Source: Pseudorhizobium tarimense (GTDB lineage: Bacteria > Pseudomonadota > Alphaproteobacteria > Rhizobiales > Rhizobiaceae). Taken from it: 64,000 nt of DNA. Positions 1 through 9,797 of this stretch are shown here, piece after piece (position 1 is the first letter of the stretch; the number at the start of each line of letters is the position of its first letter). The notes below the pieces were generated by a model. It ran no database searches and was not told the DNA's origin. It worked only from the letters and a program-made list of their open reading frames with translations. The stretch lies in NCBI RefSeq assembly GCF_022968135.1, contig NZ_JALJRA010000014.1, positions 82,392 through 146,391 of the forward strand, read 5' to 3'. The position numbers and the translations under genes are program-made.

Positions 1-704
1 AGATCATCAATTCGGCGGCCAAGACGCTCTACATGTCCGGCGGCCAAATGGGCGCGCCCATGGTCTTCCGCGGCCCGAATGGTGCCGCCGCCCGCGTGGC
101 TGCTCAGCACAGCCAGGATTATGCTGCCTGGTATTCCAGCATTCCCGGCCTCAAGGTCGTCATGCCTTACACGGCAGCCGATGCGAAGGGCCTGCTAAAG
201 GCCGCGATCCGCGACCCGAACCCGGTGATCTTCCTCGAAAACGAGATCCTCTACGGTCAGTCGTTCGACGTGCCGAAGCTGGATGATTTTGTCTTGCCAA
301 TCGGCAAGGCCCGCATCCACAAGCAGGGCAAGGATGCGACCATCGTCTCCTTCGGCATCGGCATGACCTATGCCACCAAGGCGGTCGCGGAGCTGGAGAA
401 GGAAGGCATCGACGTCGAACTGATCGATCTTCGTACGATCCGCCCAATGGACCTGCCGACCGTCATTGAATCGGTCAAGAAGACCGGCCGTCTGGTCACC
501 GTCGAGGAAGGATACCCGCAGAACTCGGTCGGCACCGAAATCGCCACCCGCGTCATGCAGCAGGCCTTCGACTATCTCGATGCGCCGATCCTGACGATCG
601 CAGGCAAGGACGTGCCGATGCCTTACGCCGCCAACCTCGAGAAGCTGGCCCTGCCGAATGTCGGCGAGGTCGTTCAGGCGGTGAAGACCGTCTGCTACAA
701 GTAA
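1..704 (+). CDS. pdhB: Pyruvate dehydrogenase E1 component, beta subunit (5' partial)
   Basis: The frame is open from base 3, so the window starts inside the gene and the N-terminal lipoyl domain and start codon lie upstream. The product is the beta subunit of the thiamine diphosphate-dependent E1 enzyme, which decarboxylates pyruvate and passes the acetyl group to E2. Visible family features are the segment [17 protein letters not shown] near the start and the C-terminal transketolase-type domain ([35 protein letters not shown]). It ends 12 bases before pdhC, so the two are almost certainly co-transcribed, with pdhA expected just upstream. The lipoyl domain typical of rhizobial PdhB cannot be checked here. 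Confidence 0.95.
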   Translation, partial: IINSAAKTLYMSGGQMGAPMVFRGPNGAAARVAAQHSQDYAAWYSSIPGLKVVMPYTAADAKGLLKAAIRDPNPVIFLENEILYGQSFDVPKLDDFVLPIGKARIHKQGKDATIVSFGIGMTYATKAVAELEKEGIDVELIDLRTIRPMDLPTVIESVKKTGRLVTVEEGYPQNSVGTEIATRVMQQAFDYLDAPILTIAGKDVPMPYAANLEKLALPNVGEVVQAVKTVCYK

Positions 705-716
705 GGGAGGGCGCAG

Positions 717-2093
717 ATGCCGATCAACATCACCATGCCCGCCCTCTCGCCGACGATGGAAGAGGGCAACCTGGCGAAGTGGCTGGTCAAGGAGGGCGAC
801 AAGGTCGCTCCCGGCGACGTCATTGCCGAGATCGAAACAGACAAGGCGACCATGGAAGTGGAAGCCGTCGATGAAGGCACGGTGGCGAAGATCGTCGTTG
901 CGGCCGGCACCGAAGCCGTCAAGGTCAATGCACTGATTGCCATTCTCGCCGGTGAAGGCGAGGACGTGAAGGAGGCCGCTGCCTCCGGCGGCGCATCTGC
1001 AGACGCAACCGAGCCTGCCGCCGCTCCGGCGGAAGCCAAGCAGGACGCGCCGAAAGTCGAGCCTGCCAGGCCGCAAGCCGAGCAGCCGGTGGCCGATACG
1101 CCGCCTGCACCCTCGACGCCTGCACCGAAATCCTCCTCGGGCGATCGGATCTTCGCGTCGCCGCTGGCACGTCGCCTCGCCAAGGAGGCTGGTCTCGACC
1201 TTTCCGCTGTCACGGGCTCTGGCCCGCGTGGTCGCGTGGTGAAGGCGGACGTGGAAAAGGCAACCGCCTCCGGCACCGGCAAGGCAGCGCCGGCGGCAGC
1301 CACCGCAGCACCCCAGGCCACCGCGCCCGCGATGGCCAAGGGTGCGGGCGACGACGCGGTACTGCGCCTCTTCCAAGAGGGGTCCTACGAGCTTCTGCCG
1401 CATGACGGCATGCGCAAGACGATCGCCTCGCGCCTGCTTGAATCGCACCAGACGGTGCCGTCCTATTTCGTCTCGATGGATTGTGAGCTCGACGCGTTGC
1501 TGAAGCTGCGCTCCGAGATCAACAAGTCGGCGCCGATGCGCAACACGGAGAAGGGCGAAGTCCCGGTATTCAAGCTCTCGGTCAACGACTTCATCATCAA
1601 GGCGATGGCTCTGGCCCTGCGCGACGTTCCGGCAGCGAACGCCTCCTGGACCTCGACGGCCCGGCTGATGCACAAGCACTCCGATGTTGGCGTTGCCGTC
1701 GCCATTCCCGATGGCCTGATCACACCGATCATCAAGAAGGCGGAAACGAAGACGCTGTCCACCATCTCCAACGAGATGAAGGACCTCGCGCGCCGCGCGC
1801 GTGACAAGAAGCTGAAGCCGGAAGAATACCAGGGCGGCACGACCGCCGTGTCTAACCTGGGCATGTTCGGCGTCGCCAACTTCACATCGATCATCAACCC
1901 GCCGCATGCCTCGATCGTCTCGATCGGTGCCGGCGTCGAGAAGCCGGTGGTTAAGAACGGCGAGATCAAGGTGGCAACGGTGATGACGGCAACGTTCGCC
2001 TTCGACCACCGCGTCATCGATGGAGCGCTCGGTGCCGAACTCGCCGCAGCCTTCAAGCGCCACGTCGAGAACCCGATGGGCATGCTTGTTTAG
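717..2093 (+). CDS. pdhC: Dihydrolipoamide acetyltransferase, E2 of pyruvate dehydrogenase
   Basis: E2 core enzyme of pyruvate dehydrogenase (458 aa), which transfers acetyl groups from lipoamide to CoA. Domains in order: one N-terminal lipoyl domain with the modified lysine at about residue 43 in ETDKATMEVEA; a long Ala/Pro-rich linker (about 85-140); the peripheral subunit-binding domain (about 143-180, ASPLARRLAKEAGLD); and the catalytic domain, ending in DHRVIDG with the active histidine at about 431. The ATG is preceded by AGGGAGGG at good spacing. It follows pdhB at 12 bp. The lysine is the substrate of the lipoylation pathway whose enzymes LipA and LipB are also encoded in this window. 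Confidence 0.97.
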   Translation: MPINITMPALSPTMEEGNLAKWLVKEGDKVAPGDVIAEIETDKATMEVEAVDEGTVAKIVVAAGTEAVKVNALIAILAGEGEDVKEAAASGGASADATEPAAAPAEAKQDAPKVEPARPQAEQPVADTPPAPSTPAPKSSSGDRIFASPLARRLAKEAGLDLSAVTGSGPRGRVVKADVEKATASGTGKAAPAAATAAPQATAPAMAKGAGDDAVLRLFQEGSYELLPHDGMRKTIASRLLESHQTVPSYFVSMDCELDALLKLRSEINKSAPMRNTEKGEVPVFKLSVNDFIIKAMALALRDVPAANASWTSTARLMHKHSDVGVAVAIPDGLITPIIKKAETKTLSTISNEMKDLARRARDKKLKPEEYQGGTTAVSNLGMFGVANFTSIINPPHASIVSIGAGVEKPVVKNGEIKVATVMTATFAFDHRVIDGALGAELAAAFKRHVENPMGMLV

Positions 2094-2101
2094 CGATCTT
2101 T

Positions 2102-2126
2102 CCCTCCCCTTCACGGGGAGGGTCTA
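2102..2126 (+). terminator. Putative terminator after pdhC
   Basis: A perfect 8-bp inverted repeat, CCCTCCCC at 2102-2109 and GGGGAGGG at 2115-2122 with a 5-base loop, begins 9 bases after the pdhC stop. The T-tract behind it is poor (TCTACC), so efficiency is uncertain. It would separate the pdhBC transcript from the esterase and lpd genes downstream. Confidence 0.5.
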
Positions 2127-2227
2127 CCGCTTCACGCCGGAGTGGTCTGATCGTGACTTTTGATGCGATGATCTCCATATCGCGCGTGAGTTGAAGACAG
2201 AGCTCCTCAAGGAGCGTCAGATGGACG

Positions 2228-2435
2228 ATGATCATGCCAATGCTGCGGGAAATCCGTGGCAAGATGCGTGAGATGCGCGGTGACATTCGGGTGCAGTTCG
2301 ATGAGGTCCGGCAACGGTTGGACAAACTGAAAGCGGTACAATTCGCACGGCTCTGACGGCCGACACGATGATGTCGAAGTTCGTCACCGGCAATTACTGG
2401 AGCGCAAGGTCGAAGCGCTGATGAAGGCGAAGTAG
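2228..2435 (+). pseudogene. Remnant of a small coiled-coil protein gene
   Basis: The 398 bases between pdhC and the esterase hold no intact gene. An ATG at 2228 opens a 42-codon frame rich in charged heptad-like residues (LREIRGKMREMRGDIRV), ending at a TGA at 2354. A second frame just after it continues with a similar flavour (QLLERKVEALMKAK) and stops at 2433. Together they resemble a broken version of the short coiled-coil hypothetical proteins common in rhizobia. This assignment is inference from composition, and the segment could be noncoding. Confidence 0.35.
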
Positions 2436-2491
2436 GTTCAAGACGAAAGCAGATTGCGCGGGGTCGCTGGAATGATTGGTACACGGCAGGC

Positions 2492-3130
2492 ATGAAGACC
2501 ATCCTCTGCTTCGGCGATTCCCTCACCTGGGGCTACGACCCTGAAGGGCCCGGACGCCACCGGTTCGAGGACCGGTGGCCGACCGTACTTTCTGCCGCAC
2601 TCGGTCCCGAAGTGAACGTCATTGCCGAGGGTCTGAATGGCCGCACCACCGGCTACGACGACCATCTGGCGGATTGCGACCGTAACGGTGTGAAGAACCT
2701 GCCGACGGTTCTCCACACCCAGATGCCGCTCGACCTCGTCATCATCATGCTCGGCACCAACGACATGAAGCCGGGGATTGCGGGCACTGCAATCGCCGCA
2801 CGCCAGGGCATCCAGCGTCTGGTCGCGCTGGTCCGCCACCACGAGTGGTCGTTCGACTATGATGCGCCAGACGTTTTGATCGTCTCGCCACCGCCACTCT
2901 GCGAGACGGCAGATCCGCTGTTTGCTGCCATGTTTGCCGGCGGCGTCGAACAGTCTCGGATGCTGGCGTCGCTCTACCGCGACCTTGCCGACGAGATGGG
3001 CTGCGGCTTCTATGATGCCGCGTCGGTAGCCACCACGACGCCGCTCGACGGGGTGCATCTTGATGCAGAGAATACGCGCGCACTGGGCCGCGGCCTGGAG
3101 CCGATCGTGCGCGTGATGCTCGGGGTGTAG
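2492..3130 (+). CDS. SGNH/GDSL-family arylesterase-like hydrolase
   Basis: A 212-aa cytoplasmic SGNH hydrolase with no signal peptide. Block I is FGDSLTWG with the nucleophile Ser10. The GTND block lies at about residue 89 with its Asn oxyanion residue, and block V is DGVHLD near the C terminus (Asp186, His189). Homologues in Agrobacterium and Sinorhizobium are known as small oligomeric esterases active on short acyl or aryl esters; the natural substrate is unclear. It lies between the E2 and E3 genes of pyruvate dehydrogenase, but nothing shows a role in that complex. Confidence 0.85.
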   Translation: MKTILCFGDSLTWGYDPEGPGRHRFEDRWPTVLSAALGPEVNVIAEGLNGRTTGYDDHLADCDRNGVKNLPTVLHTQMPLDLVIIMLGTNDMKPGIAGTAIAARQGIQRLVALVRHHEWSFDYDAPDVLIVSPPPLCETADPLFAAMFAGGVEQSRMLASLYRDLADEMGCGFYDAASVATTTPLDGVHLDAENTRALGRGLEPIVRVMLGV

Positions 3131-3224
3131 CACGGTTCGAAACGGAGTTGAGCACGATCAAGGAATAAGAAGGCGGGTTCTTTAGGCCTCATCCTCATCA
3201 GTCCAGTGACAAGAGGAGAAGACC

Positions 3225-3464
3225 ATGTCGAACACGCCGCACGAAATTCAGGAGGAATTTCCGGAATATATGGACAAGATGCACACGCTGAAGGTCAGCG
3301 ATGAGCGTTTCGCCCAAGTGCTCGAGGATTACCGCGACGTCAATCGCGCCATCCATCGGGCCGAAACTGAAGTGGAGCCGGTCGCCGACCCGTATATCGA
3401 AGATATGCGCAAGCGGCGAATGGTTCTGAAGGACGAGATTTACGGGATGCTGACGCGCGCCTAA
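3225..3464 (+). CDS. YdcH-like DUF465 small protein
   Basis: A 79-aa helical protein matching the DUF465/YdcH pattern: an N-terminal acidic region, MDKMHTLKVSDERFAQVL, then a second helix ending in KRRMVLKDEIYGML. The family is widespread in proteobacteria and has no settled function. The start is supported by AAGAGGAGAAG eight bases upstream. It lies 80 bp before lpdA in the same direction and is probably carried on the same transcript. Confidence 0.85.
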   Translation: MSNTPHEIQEEFPEYMDKMHTLKVSDERFAQVLEDYRDVNRAIHRAETEVEPVADPYIEDMRKRRMVLKDEIYGMLTRA

Positions 3465-3543
3465 TAGGACCGTGCCTTATCCCGCGGGAAATGGGACGGA
3501 CCGCCGGTCCGTCCCGACCCGATGAAGAAGGAGATGAAGGCCC

Positions 3544-4989
3544 GTGTCCAACGCTTATGACGTCATCATCATCGGCTCCGGCCCCGGCGGCTATATCGCC
3601 GCCATTCGCGCAGCACAGCTTGGCATGAAGGTTGCCGTGGTCGAGCGCGAGCACCTTGCCGGCATCTGCTCCAACTGGGGCTGTATCCCCACCAAGGCGC
3701 TGCTCCGAACCGCTGACGTCATGCACAGCGCCAGCCACGCGAAGGATTACGGCCTGACGCTCGAAGGCTCCATCAAGCCTGACATCAAGGCAATCGTCGC
3801 CCGCTCGCGCGGCATCGCTGCCCGCATGAACAACGGCGTCGGCTTCCTGTTCAAGAAGAACAAGGTTGATATCATCTGGGGCGAAGCGAAGATCACTAAG
3901 CCCGGCGAGATCGTCGTCGGCAAGATTTCCAAGCCCATCGTCCAGCCGCAGGGCCCCGTGCCGAAGAACACGCTGGGGGAAGGCACCTATACCGCCAAGC
4001 ACATCATCCTCGCCACCGGCGCGCGTCCTCGCGCTCTGCCCGGTATGGAGCCCGACGGCAAGCTGATCTGGACCTATTTCGAGGCGATGAAGCCGGAGGA
4101 AATGCCGAAGTCGCTGCTCGTCATGGGCTCGGGCGCGATCGGCATCGAGTTCGCCTCCTTCTACAGCACCATGGGCGTCGACGTGACCGTCGTCGAGATC
4201 ATGAAGCAGGTCATGCCGGTGGAGGACGAGGAGATCTCGGCGCTGGCAAAGAAGCAATTCGACAAGCAGGGCATGAAGATCCTGCTCGAAGCCAAGGTTA
4301 CGAAGGTGGAGAAGGGGGCAAACTCCGTCACCGCCCATGTCGAGACAAAGGACGGCAAGACGCAGGCAATCACCGCAGAGCGTATGATCTCCGCCGTCGG
4401 CGTCCAGGCCAATATCGAGAACATCGGGCTTGAGGCCGCCGGCGTGAAGACGGATCGCGGCTTCATCGTCATCGACGGCTACGGTAAGACGAACGTCCCC
4501 GGCATCTATGCGATCGGTGACGTGGCCGGTCCGCCGCTGCTTGCCCACAAGGCGGAGCACGAGGCGGTCATCTGCGTCGAAAAGATCGCCGGCCTGCCGA
4601 ACGTTCATCCGATGGACAAGCTGAAGATCCCGGGCTGCACCTACTGCCATCCGCAGGTTGCCTCCGTCGGCCTCACGGAAGCCAAGGCGAAGGAGCAGGG
4701 CAGGGATATTCGCGTCGGTCGTTTCTCGTTTGCTGCCAACGGCAAGGCCGTGGCGCTTGGCGAGGACCAAGGGATGGTGAAGACCATCTTCGACAAGAAG
4801 ACCGGCGAGCTCCTCGGTGCCCACATGGTCGGCGCCGAAGTCACCGAACTCATCCAGGGCTTCGTCGTCGCGATGAACCTGGAAACGACGGAAGAGGACC
4901 TGATCCACACGATCTTCCCGCATCCGACCATTTCGGAGACGATGAAGGAAAGCGTGCTCGACGCTTATGGCCGTGTCCTCAACGCCTGA
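3544..4989 (+). CDS. lpdA: Dihydrolipoamide dehydrogenase (E3)
   Basis: FAD-dependent E3 (481 aa), which reoxidises dihydrolipoamide with NAD+. The FAD-binding GSGPGGYIAA lies at residues 11-20, the redox disulfide is Cys42 and Cys47 in GICSNWGC, the NAD-binding GSGAIGIEFASF lies near residue 200, and the C-terminal interface domain carries HPHPTISE-type residues (IFPHPTISE) with the catalytic His. The start is GTG at 3544, preceded by AAGGAG. Being close to pdhBC, it is the E3 dedicated to pyruvate dehydrogenase. It may also serve the glycine cleavage system encoded at 34.7-39.1 kb. Confidence 0.96.
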   Translation: MSNAYDVIIIGSGPGGYIAAIRAAQLGMKVAVVEREHLAGICSNWGCIPTKALLRTADVMHSASHAKDYGLTLEGSIKPDIKAIVARSRGIAARMNNGVGFLFKKNKVDIIWGEAKITKPGEIVVGKISKPIVQPQGPVPKNTLGEGTYTAKHIILATGARPRALPGMEPDGKLIWTYFEAMKPEEMPKSLLVMGSGAIGIEFASFYSTMGVDVTVVEIMKQVMPVEDEEISALAKKQFDKQGMKILLEAKVTKVEKGANSVTAHVETKDGKTQAITAERMISAVGVQANIENIGLEAAGVKTDRGFIVIDGYGKTNVPGIYAIGDVAGPPLLAHKAEHEAVICVEKIAGLPNVHPMDKLKIPGCTYCHPQVASVGLTEAKAKEQGRDIRVGRFSFAANGKAVALGEDQGMVKTIFDKKTGELLGAHMVGAEVTELIQGFVVAMNLETTEEDLIHTIFPHPTISETMKESVLDAYGRVLNA

Positions 4990-5064
4990 TGTTCCGGTGG
5001 CGATGCGGGCTTGTTCCACGGCCCAGCATCGCCCACATGTGAAACTCGACCGGAGGGATGACGA

Positions 5065-5313
5065 ATGGAAGGCGTGGGTTGGTTTGCCGCAATCATCATC
5101 GGTGGCTTTGCGGGTTGGCTCGCAGGCAAGTTCATGGACATGCGCTACGGCCTGTTCATGGACATCTTCATCGGCATCGTGGGGGCGATCGTCGCAAGTG
5201 CCGCCTTCGAGAGCGCCGACATCCATGTCGCAGGCGGGTGGCTGGGTTTCCTGGTGACAGGTTTCATCGGCTCCTGCGTTCTGTTATTCCTCGCGAAAAT
5301 CATCCGTCGTTGA
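5065..5313 (+). CDS. GlsB/YeaQ/YmgE-type small membrane protein
   Basis: An 82-aa protein of three hydrophobic segments (about 5-20, 29-47 and 57-79) with glycine-rich turns such as GGFAGWLAGKFM and GIVGAIVAS. This is the pattern of the transglycosylase-associated (GlsB/YeaQ/YmgE) family, often linked to stress responses. An AGGGATG stretch precedes the ATG. It lies between lpdA and lipA in the same orientation and is probably co-transcribed with them. The molecular function is not established for the family. Confidence 0.8.
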   Translation: MEGVGWFAAIIIGGFAGWLAGKFMDMRYGLFMDIFIGIVGAIVASAAFESADIHVAGGWLGFLVTGFIGSCVLLFLAKIIRR

Positions 5314-5348
5314 CGGAAAGCCGCCTCCGCGGCGAAGGCAGGTAATTG

Positions 5349-6323
5349 ATGGTCACCATCCTCGACAGAACGGCAACGGAAGAAGTCAAGCGCGTGCGGC
5401 ATCCGGAAAAGGCGCACCGGCCGGACACCGAAGTGCTGCGCAAGCCGGAATGGATCCGCGTCAAGGCGCCCGTCTCGAAGGGCTACATGGAAACGCGCGA
5501 ACTTGTGCGCTCGCACAAGCTCGTGACCGTCTGCGAGGAGGCCGGCTGCCCGAACATCGGCGAGTGCTGGGACAAGAAGCACGCAACCTTCATGATCATG
5601 GGCGAGATCTGCACCCGCGCCTGTGCCTTCTGCAACGTCACGACCGGACGGCCCAATGCGCTTGATCCGCTGGAGCCGGAGAATGTCGCAAAGGCGGTCC
5701 GGCAGATGGGCCTGTCGCACGTCGTCATCACCTCCGTCGATCGCGACGACCTCGACGATGGCGGCGCGGAGCACTTCGAGAAGGTCATCTGGGCGATCCG
5801 CGAAGCCTCGCCGACCACGACGATCGAGATCCTGACGCCGGACTTCCTAAAGAAGCCGGGCGCTCTCGAACGCGTCGTGGCCGCCAAGCCGGACGTCTTC
5901 AACCACAATCTGGAAACTGTCCCCGGCAATTATCTCACGGTGCGTCCCGGCGCCCGCTACTTCCACTCCATCCGCCTCCTGCAGCGGGTGAAGGAACTCG
6001 ATCCCACCATGTTCACCAAGTCCGGCATCATGGTGGGCCTCGGCGAGGAGCGCAACGAGGTCTTGCAGCTGATGGACGACCTGCGCACCGCAGACGTCGA
6101 CTTCCTGACCATCGGCCAATACCTACAGCCGACCCGCAAGCACCACGCGGTGATGAAGTTCGTCACGCCAGAGGAGTTCAAATCCTACGAGACGGTCGCC
6201 TATACCAAGGGCTTCTTGATGGTGTCCTCCAGCCCGCTCACCCGCTCTTCCCACCACGCCGGCGACGACTTCGAGCGTCTGCGCGCAGCGCGGGAGCGGA
6301 AGGTTCTTCAGGCAGCAGAGTAG
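5349..6323 (+). CDS. lipA: Lipoyl synthase
   Basis: Radical-SAM lipoyl synthase (324 aa), which inserts two sulfurs into octanoyl groups on carrier lysines such as those in PdhC and GcvH. Both cluster motifs are visible: the auxiliary CX4CX5C at Cys62, Cys67 and Cys73, and the radical-SAM CX3CX2C at Cys88, Cys92 and Cys95 (CTRACAFC). The C terminus has the conserved [15 protein letters not shown] segment. A TTG one codon upstream overlaps the ATG; ATG at 5349 is the better start. The octanoyltransferase partner lipB is at 50.9 kb, so the two steps are encoded far apart. Confidence 0.96.
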   Translation: MVTILDRTATEEVKRVRHPEKAHRPDTEVLRKPEWIRVKAPVSKGYMETRELVRSHKLVTVCEEAGCPNIGECWDKKHATFMIMGEICTRACAFCNVTTGRPNALDPLEPENVAKAVRQMGLSHVVITSVDRDDLDDGGAEHFEKVIWAIREASPTTTIEILTPDFLKKPGALERVVAAKPDVFNHNLETVPGNYLTVRPGARYFHSIRLLQRVKELDPTMFTKSGIMVGLGEERNEVLQLMDDLRTADVDFLTIGQYLQPTRKHHAVMKFVTPEEFKSYETVAYTKGFLMVSSSPLTRSSHHAGDDFERLRAARERKVLQAAE

Positions 6324-6493
6324 TCAGACCAGCTTTCTTGCGCTACATCTGGAATTTCGAGTAGGATCACGCGCCGATGATCATCGAAGCGCTTGCTGCC
6401 TACGAGTCGGCTATGCCTCTCCTCGAGCTTAAATCGCGGCGACAGATGCGCGAACTTCTTGATTCTCTTGGGCGGCAGGCTTAACTCCGCTCT

Positions 6494-6943
6494 ATGCCCA
6501 AGTTCGAGACTCACCGCCCCGTCAAGCACTCTCCCGAGCAGATGTACGCCTTGGTTGCCGACGTGGAGAAGTATCCGCAATTCCTGCCGCTCTGCGAGGC
6601 GCTGACAATCCGTTCCAGCAAGGAGCGCGACGGCAAGACGCTGCTGATCGCCGACATGACCGTAGGCTACAAGGCAATCCGCGAGACGTTTACCACGCAG
6701 GTGCTGCTGAACCCTGCAGAACTTGCCATCGACGTGAAGTACATCGAAGGCCCGTTCAAGTATCTAGACAATCGCTGGCGCTTCCGTCCCACGAGCGACG
6801 GCTCCGTCGTCGACTTTTTCATCGAATACGAGTTCAAGAGCCGGATCCTCGGCGCGTTAATGGGCTCTATGTTCGACCGCGCCTTCCGCACCTTTGCCGA
6901 TGCCTTCGAAGCGCGCGCCGACAAGATCTACGCGCCGGCCTGA
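6494..6943 (+). CDS. RatA/COQ10-like START-domain protein
   Basis: A 149-aa single-domain protein of the polyketide cyclase/START superfamily, with the conserved opening HSPEQMYALVADVEKYPQFLP. Bacterial relatives are annotated as ubiquinone-binding COQ10 homologues or as RatA. In alphaproteobacteria a role in respiratory quinone function seems more likely than the ribosome-association activity reported in E. coli. It follows lipA by 170 bp, as from memory in other rhizobia. Its 3' end overlaps the convergent cinA gene by 16 bp. Confidence 0.8.
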   Translation: MPKFETHRPVKHSPEQMYALVADVEKYPQFLPLCEALTIRSSKERDGKTLLIADMTVGYKAIRETFTTQVLLNPAELAIDVKYIEGPFKYLDNRWRFRPTSDGSVVDFFIEYEFKSRILGALMGSMFDRAFRTFADAFEARADKIYAPA

Positions 6944-7434
6944 GACGCTTCCGCCAAGATCTCCAGTGCCGTGGCAACAGTCGCAAGTCGAACTTCGCTG
7001 CGGCCGATGTCGCCGTAGCGCATTTCGCGGTGACTGATCTCTCCCGCCCTGGACTTTACCGCCAGGTGCACGAGTCCTACCGGCTTCTCGGCGGAGCCTC
7101 CGGTCGGCCCGGCAATGCCGGTAACCGCCACCGCGACATTGGCCCGCGATCGGTAGAGCGCCGCATGCGCCATCTGCAGCGCCGTCTCCTTCGAAACGGC
7201 GCCGAATTCCGCCAACGTCGCCTTGGAAACGCCCAGCAGTTCCACCTTCGCCTCGTTCGTATAGGTGACGAAGCCACGGTCGACGACGGCGGAGGAACCG
7301 GAAATCTCCGTCAGCGCGCCTGCGATCAGTCCGCCCGTACAGGATTCGGCGGTGGAGAGCATCAGCCGTCGCGCCTTGTAGAGGGCGATGATCTTTGCCG
7401 CCTGCTCTTCGATTTCCGCCGGAAAGAGAGTCAT
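6928..7434 (-). CDS. cinA: CinA C-terminal-type nicotinamide-nucleotide amidohydrolase
   Basis: A 168-aa protein consisting only of the CinA C-terminal (PncC) domain, which deamidates nicotinamide mononucleotide in NAD salvage. Key segments are [10 protein letters not shown] near residue 30, [10 protein letters not shown], and the [17 protein letters not shown] loop. The N-terminal molybdopterin-like domain of full-length CinA is absent, as in E. coli PncC. Its ATG overlaps the ispDF stop codon in an ATGA, so the two are translationally coupled. Its 3' end overlaps the ratA-like gene on the other strand. Confidence 0.88.
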   Translation of the reverse strand: MTLFPAEIEEQAAKIIALYKARRLMLSTAESCTGGLIAGALTEISGSSAVVDRGFVTYTNEAKVELLGVSKATLAEFGAVSKETALQMAHAALYRSRANVAVAVTGIAGPTGGSAEKPVGLVHLAVKSRAGEISHREMRYGDIGRSEVRLATVATALEILAEASQAGA

Positions 7435-8618
7435 TCCACGTCGCCTTGGTAGCCGACGGTGGCGGTGGCGATGGCGGCAATGCCTTCGCGTCGGCCGACA
7501 AAGCCGATCGTCTCGTTGGTCGTCGCCTTGACCGAACAGCGGTCGAGGCTGATGCCGAGGATCTCGGCCATCCGCTCTCGCATTTCCTGCCGGTGCGGAC
7601 CGACCTTTGGGGCCTCTGCGATCAGCGACACGTCAGCATTCATGATGGTCCCGCCGTGCGAGCGGACGATCTCTGCCGCCCGGGCGAGGAAGATCTTGGA
7701 GGGCGCGCCCTTCCACTGCGGATCGGACGGCGGAAAGTGGTCGCCGATATCTCCGGCCCCGCAGGTGGCAAGCAAAGCGTCGGTCAGCGCATGCAAGGCC
7801 ACATCGGCGTCCGAATGCCCCTTCAGCTTCTGGTCGTGCGCGATGAAGACGCCGCACAGCGTCACGCCGTCGCCCGGCTCTAGCTGGTGCACGTCGTAGC
7901 CATTGCCGGTCCTGACATCCGGAAGGGCTGCCGCCGAAAGCTTCTGGTTCGCCATGATTAAATCTCGCTTCACTGTCAGTTTTACGTTGTCCGGTGACCC
8001 TTCCACCAGCGCCACCGCTATCCCCGCCCACTCCGCGATCGAACAGTCATCGGTGAAGTCATGACGGCCAGACGCAGCCGCTTTCTCATGAGCCTCCAGG
8101 ATCGTTGCCAGGCGAAAGCTCTGCGGCGTCTGCGCCGCATAGAGGTCTTGGCGGGAAACCGTCTCCTGCACCTGGCCATGGCTGCCACGCTTCAGCGTGT
8201 CGGTAACGGGCAGGGCAGGCAGCACCGCATTTCTGCCGGCGCTTAGCTGTGAGGCGATTCGTTCCATAAGCGCTTGGTCAACGAAAGGCCGTGCGCCATC
8301 ATGGATCATGACATGCGTGGCGTCCGTCTGCGACAGGGCTCTCAAGCCGGATAGCACCGACTGCTGCCGGGTGCTTCCTCCCAAAGCCGTGGTGACGCGG
8401 TCCGCCGCAGCCACGCCTTCGATGGCCGCGGAAAACAGGCCCTGATCGTCCGGATGGATGACTACCACCACCCGCCCGCTCTTCTCCCAGTTCAGGAAGG
8501 CAGCAAGCGTGTGCGCAATCACCGGCTTCCCGCCGATCAGGCGATATTGCTTCGGCCCTTCCCTCGTGCCCGCGCGCTCGCCGCGGCCGGCAGCGACGAT
8601 GACGATTCCGATGTTCAT
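7431..8618 (-). CDS. ispDF: Bifunctional IspD/IspF of the MEP isoprenoid pathway
   Basis: A 395-aa fusion enzyme. The N-terminal half is 2-C-methyl-D-erythritol 4-phosphate cytidylyltransferase ([12 protein letters not shown] near the start, HDGARPFVD in the middle). The C-terminal 160 residues are 2-C-methyl-D-erythritol 2,4-cyclodiphosphate synthase ([12 protein letters not shown] with the metal-binding Asp and His, then [15 protein letters not shown]). The fusion is typical of alphaproteobacteria. The ATG at 8618 is chosen because the family sequence begins [11 protein letters not shown]; an upstream in-frame TTG would add 18 unrelated residues. It is first in a two-gene unit with cinA and divergent from dusB. 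Confidence 0.95.
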   Translation of the reverse strand: MNIGIVIVAAGRGERAGTREGPKQYRLIGGKPVIAHTLAAFLNWEKSGRVVVVIHPDDQGLFSAAIEGVAAADRVTTALGGSTRQQSVLSGLRALSQTDATHVMIHDGARPFVDQALMERIASQLSAGRNAVLPALPVTDTLKRGSHGQVQETVSRQDLYAAQTPQSFRLATILEAHEKAAASGRHDFTDDCSIAEWAGIAVALVEGSPDNVKLTVKRDLIMANQKLSAAALPDVRTGNGYDVHQLEPGDGVTLCGVFIAHDQKLKGHSDADVALHALTDALLATCGAGDIGDHFPPSDPQWKGAPSKIFLARAAEIVRSHGGTIMNADVSLIAEAPKVGPHRQEMRERMAEILGISLDRCSVKATTNETIGFVGRREGIAAIATATVGYQGDVE

Positions 8619-8798
8619 GAATGAGCCACGACCCAAAGCTGTTGCTGACACAAAGAGTTGACAGTCGAGCACTATAGACTCACAACGCGTTTTGCCAGCC
8701 GCGCCCGGTCATCTTGTTTCGTTGCGATTGCTCTTGTGATCCACGAAAAGAGTGGCTAAAAATAGTGCAGTAACTGTACGTGCCCGAAAGATCACCAT

Positions 8799-9797
8799 TT
8801 GCTTATTCCGCATCTTGCCGAGCCGTTTAGCATCGGGCCGGTTGCCATCAGAAACAGAGTGATCCTGGCGCCGATGTCGGGAGTGACCGACTTGCCCTTC
8901 CGGGAGATTGCCTGGAAATGGGGCGCAGGTCTCGTCGTAACCGAAATGATCGCAAGCCGCGAGCTCGCGATGAGCCGGGGCGAATCCTGGGCACGGCTCA
9001 AGCGGGCAGGGTTGGGGCCGCACATGGTCCAGCTCGCGGGCCGCGAGCCGCACTGGATGGCTGAAGCAGCGCGGATCGCTGCCGACAACGGTGCGGATAT
9101 CATCGATATCAACATGGGCTGTCCTGCAAAAAAGGTTACCGGCGGCTATTCCGGCTCCGCCCTGATGCGCGATCCGGATCTGGCACTCTCCTTGATCGAC
9201 GCGACGGTGAAGGCGGTGGGTGTCCCGGTGACGCTGAAGATGCGCCTGGGCTGGGACGAGAATTCGATCAACGCGCCGGAGATTGCGCGGCAAGCCGAGG
9301 AAGCTGGCATCCAGCTCGTGACGATCCACGGTCGCACCCGCATGCAGTTCTATGAAGGCAGGGCGGACTGGGAGGCCATCCGGCAGGTGCGGGAGGCTGT
9401 TGCCATTCCACTGATCGCCAACGGCGATGTTCAGTCGGAACGCGATGCGCAGGAGATCCTGATTCGCTCCGGCGCCGACGCCGTTATGATCGGCCGCGGT
9501 GCGCAGGGCAGGCCGTGGCACATCGGCACGATTGCTGGTCATCCCGCGCCGTCGCGGGGGATGCAGGTCCATATCGCCATCGAGCATTACGAAGCTATGC
9601 TCAGCTTCTACGGCCTTGAGGCGGGGCTGCGTCACGCTCGCAAGCACCTTGGCTGGTATCTCGACCGTCTGGCGCCCGGCGTCTCGGGCGAGGCGAAGGC
9701 TGCGATCTACCGCTCGGTTGAACCAGAAGACGTCATCCGCCTGATGGTGGAGGTGCTCGGCAGCGCGAGCGATGCTCCCGAAAGGAGGGCGGCATGA
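8799..9797 (+). CDS. dusB: tRNA-dihydrouridine synthase, NifR3/DusB type
   Basis: A 332-aa flavoprotein that reduces uridines to dihydrouridine in tRNA. The TIM-barrel signatures are [13 protein letters not shown], the catalytic cysteine in NMGCPAKKV, and [10 protein letters not shown] stop at 8763 and the lack of ATG or GTG in between make TTG at 8799 the start, with a weak GAAAG upstream. It is the first gene of the classical nifR3-ntrB-ntrC order and overlaps ntrB by four bases (ATGA). The 180-bp gap to the divergent ispDF must hold promoters for both units, but I saw no clear consensus. Confidence 0.93.
   Translation: MLIPHLAEPFSIGPVAIRNRVILAPMSGVTDLPFREIAWKWGAGLVVTEMIASRELAMSRGESWARLKRAGLGPHMVQLAGREPHWMAEAARIAADNGADIIDINMGCPAKKVTGGYSGSALMRDPDLALSLIDATVKAVGVPVTLKMRLGWDENSINAPEIARQAEEAGIQLVTIHGRTRMQFYEGRADWEAIRQVREAVAIPLIANGDVQSERDAQEILIRSGADAVMIGRGAQGRPWHIGTIAGHPAPSRGMQVHIAIEHYEAMLSFYGLEAGLRHARKHLGWYLDRLAPGVSGEAKAAIYRSVEPEDVIRLMVEVLGSASDAPERRAA

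Noticed and set aside
195..2114. A 639-codon minus-strand frame opposite pdhB and pdhC
   Set aside because: It is the usual antisense open frame of GC-rich coding DNA; the plus-strand genes are certain.
3340..5226. A 628-codon minus-strand frame opposite lpdA
   Set aside because: Translation is rich in Arg, His and Asp and has no domain; it mirrors codon bias in lpdA.
6377..6484. A 35-codon frame between lipA and the RatA-like gene
   Set aside because: No good ribosome binding site and no recognisable pattern, so not supported as a gene.
8642..8678. TTGACA and TATAGA between ispDF and dusB
   Set aside because: The spacing is only 9 bases, so they cannot form one sigma-70 promoter; left unannotated.
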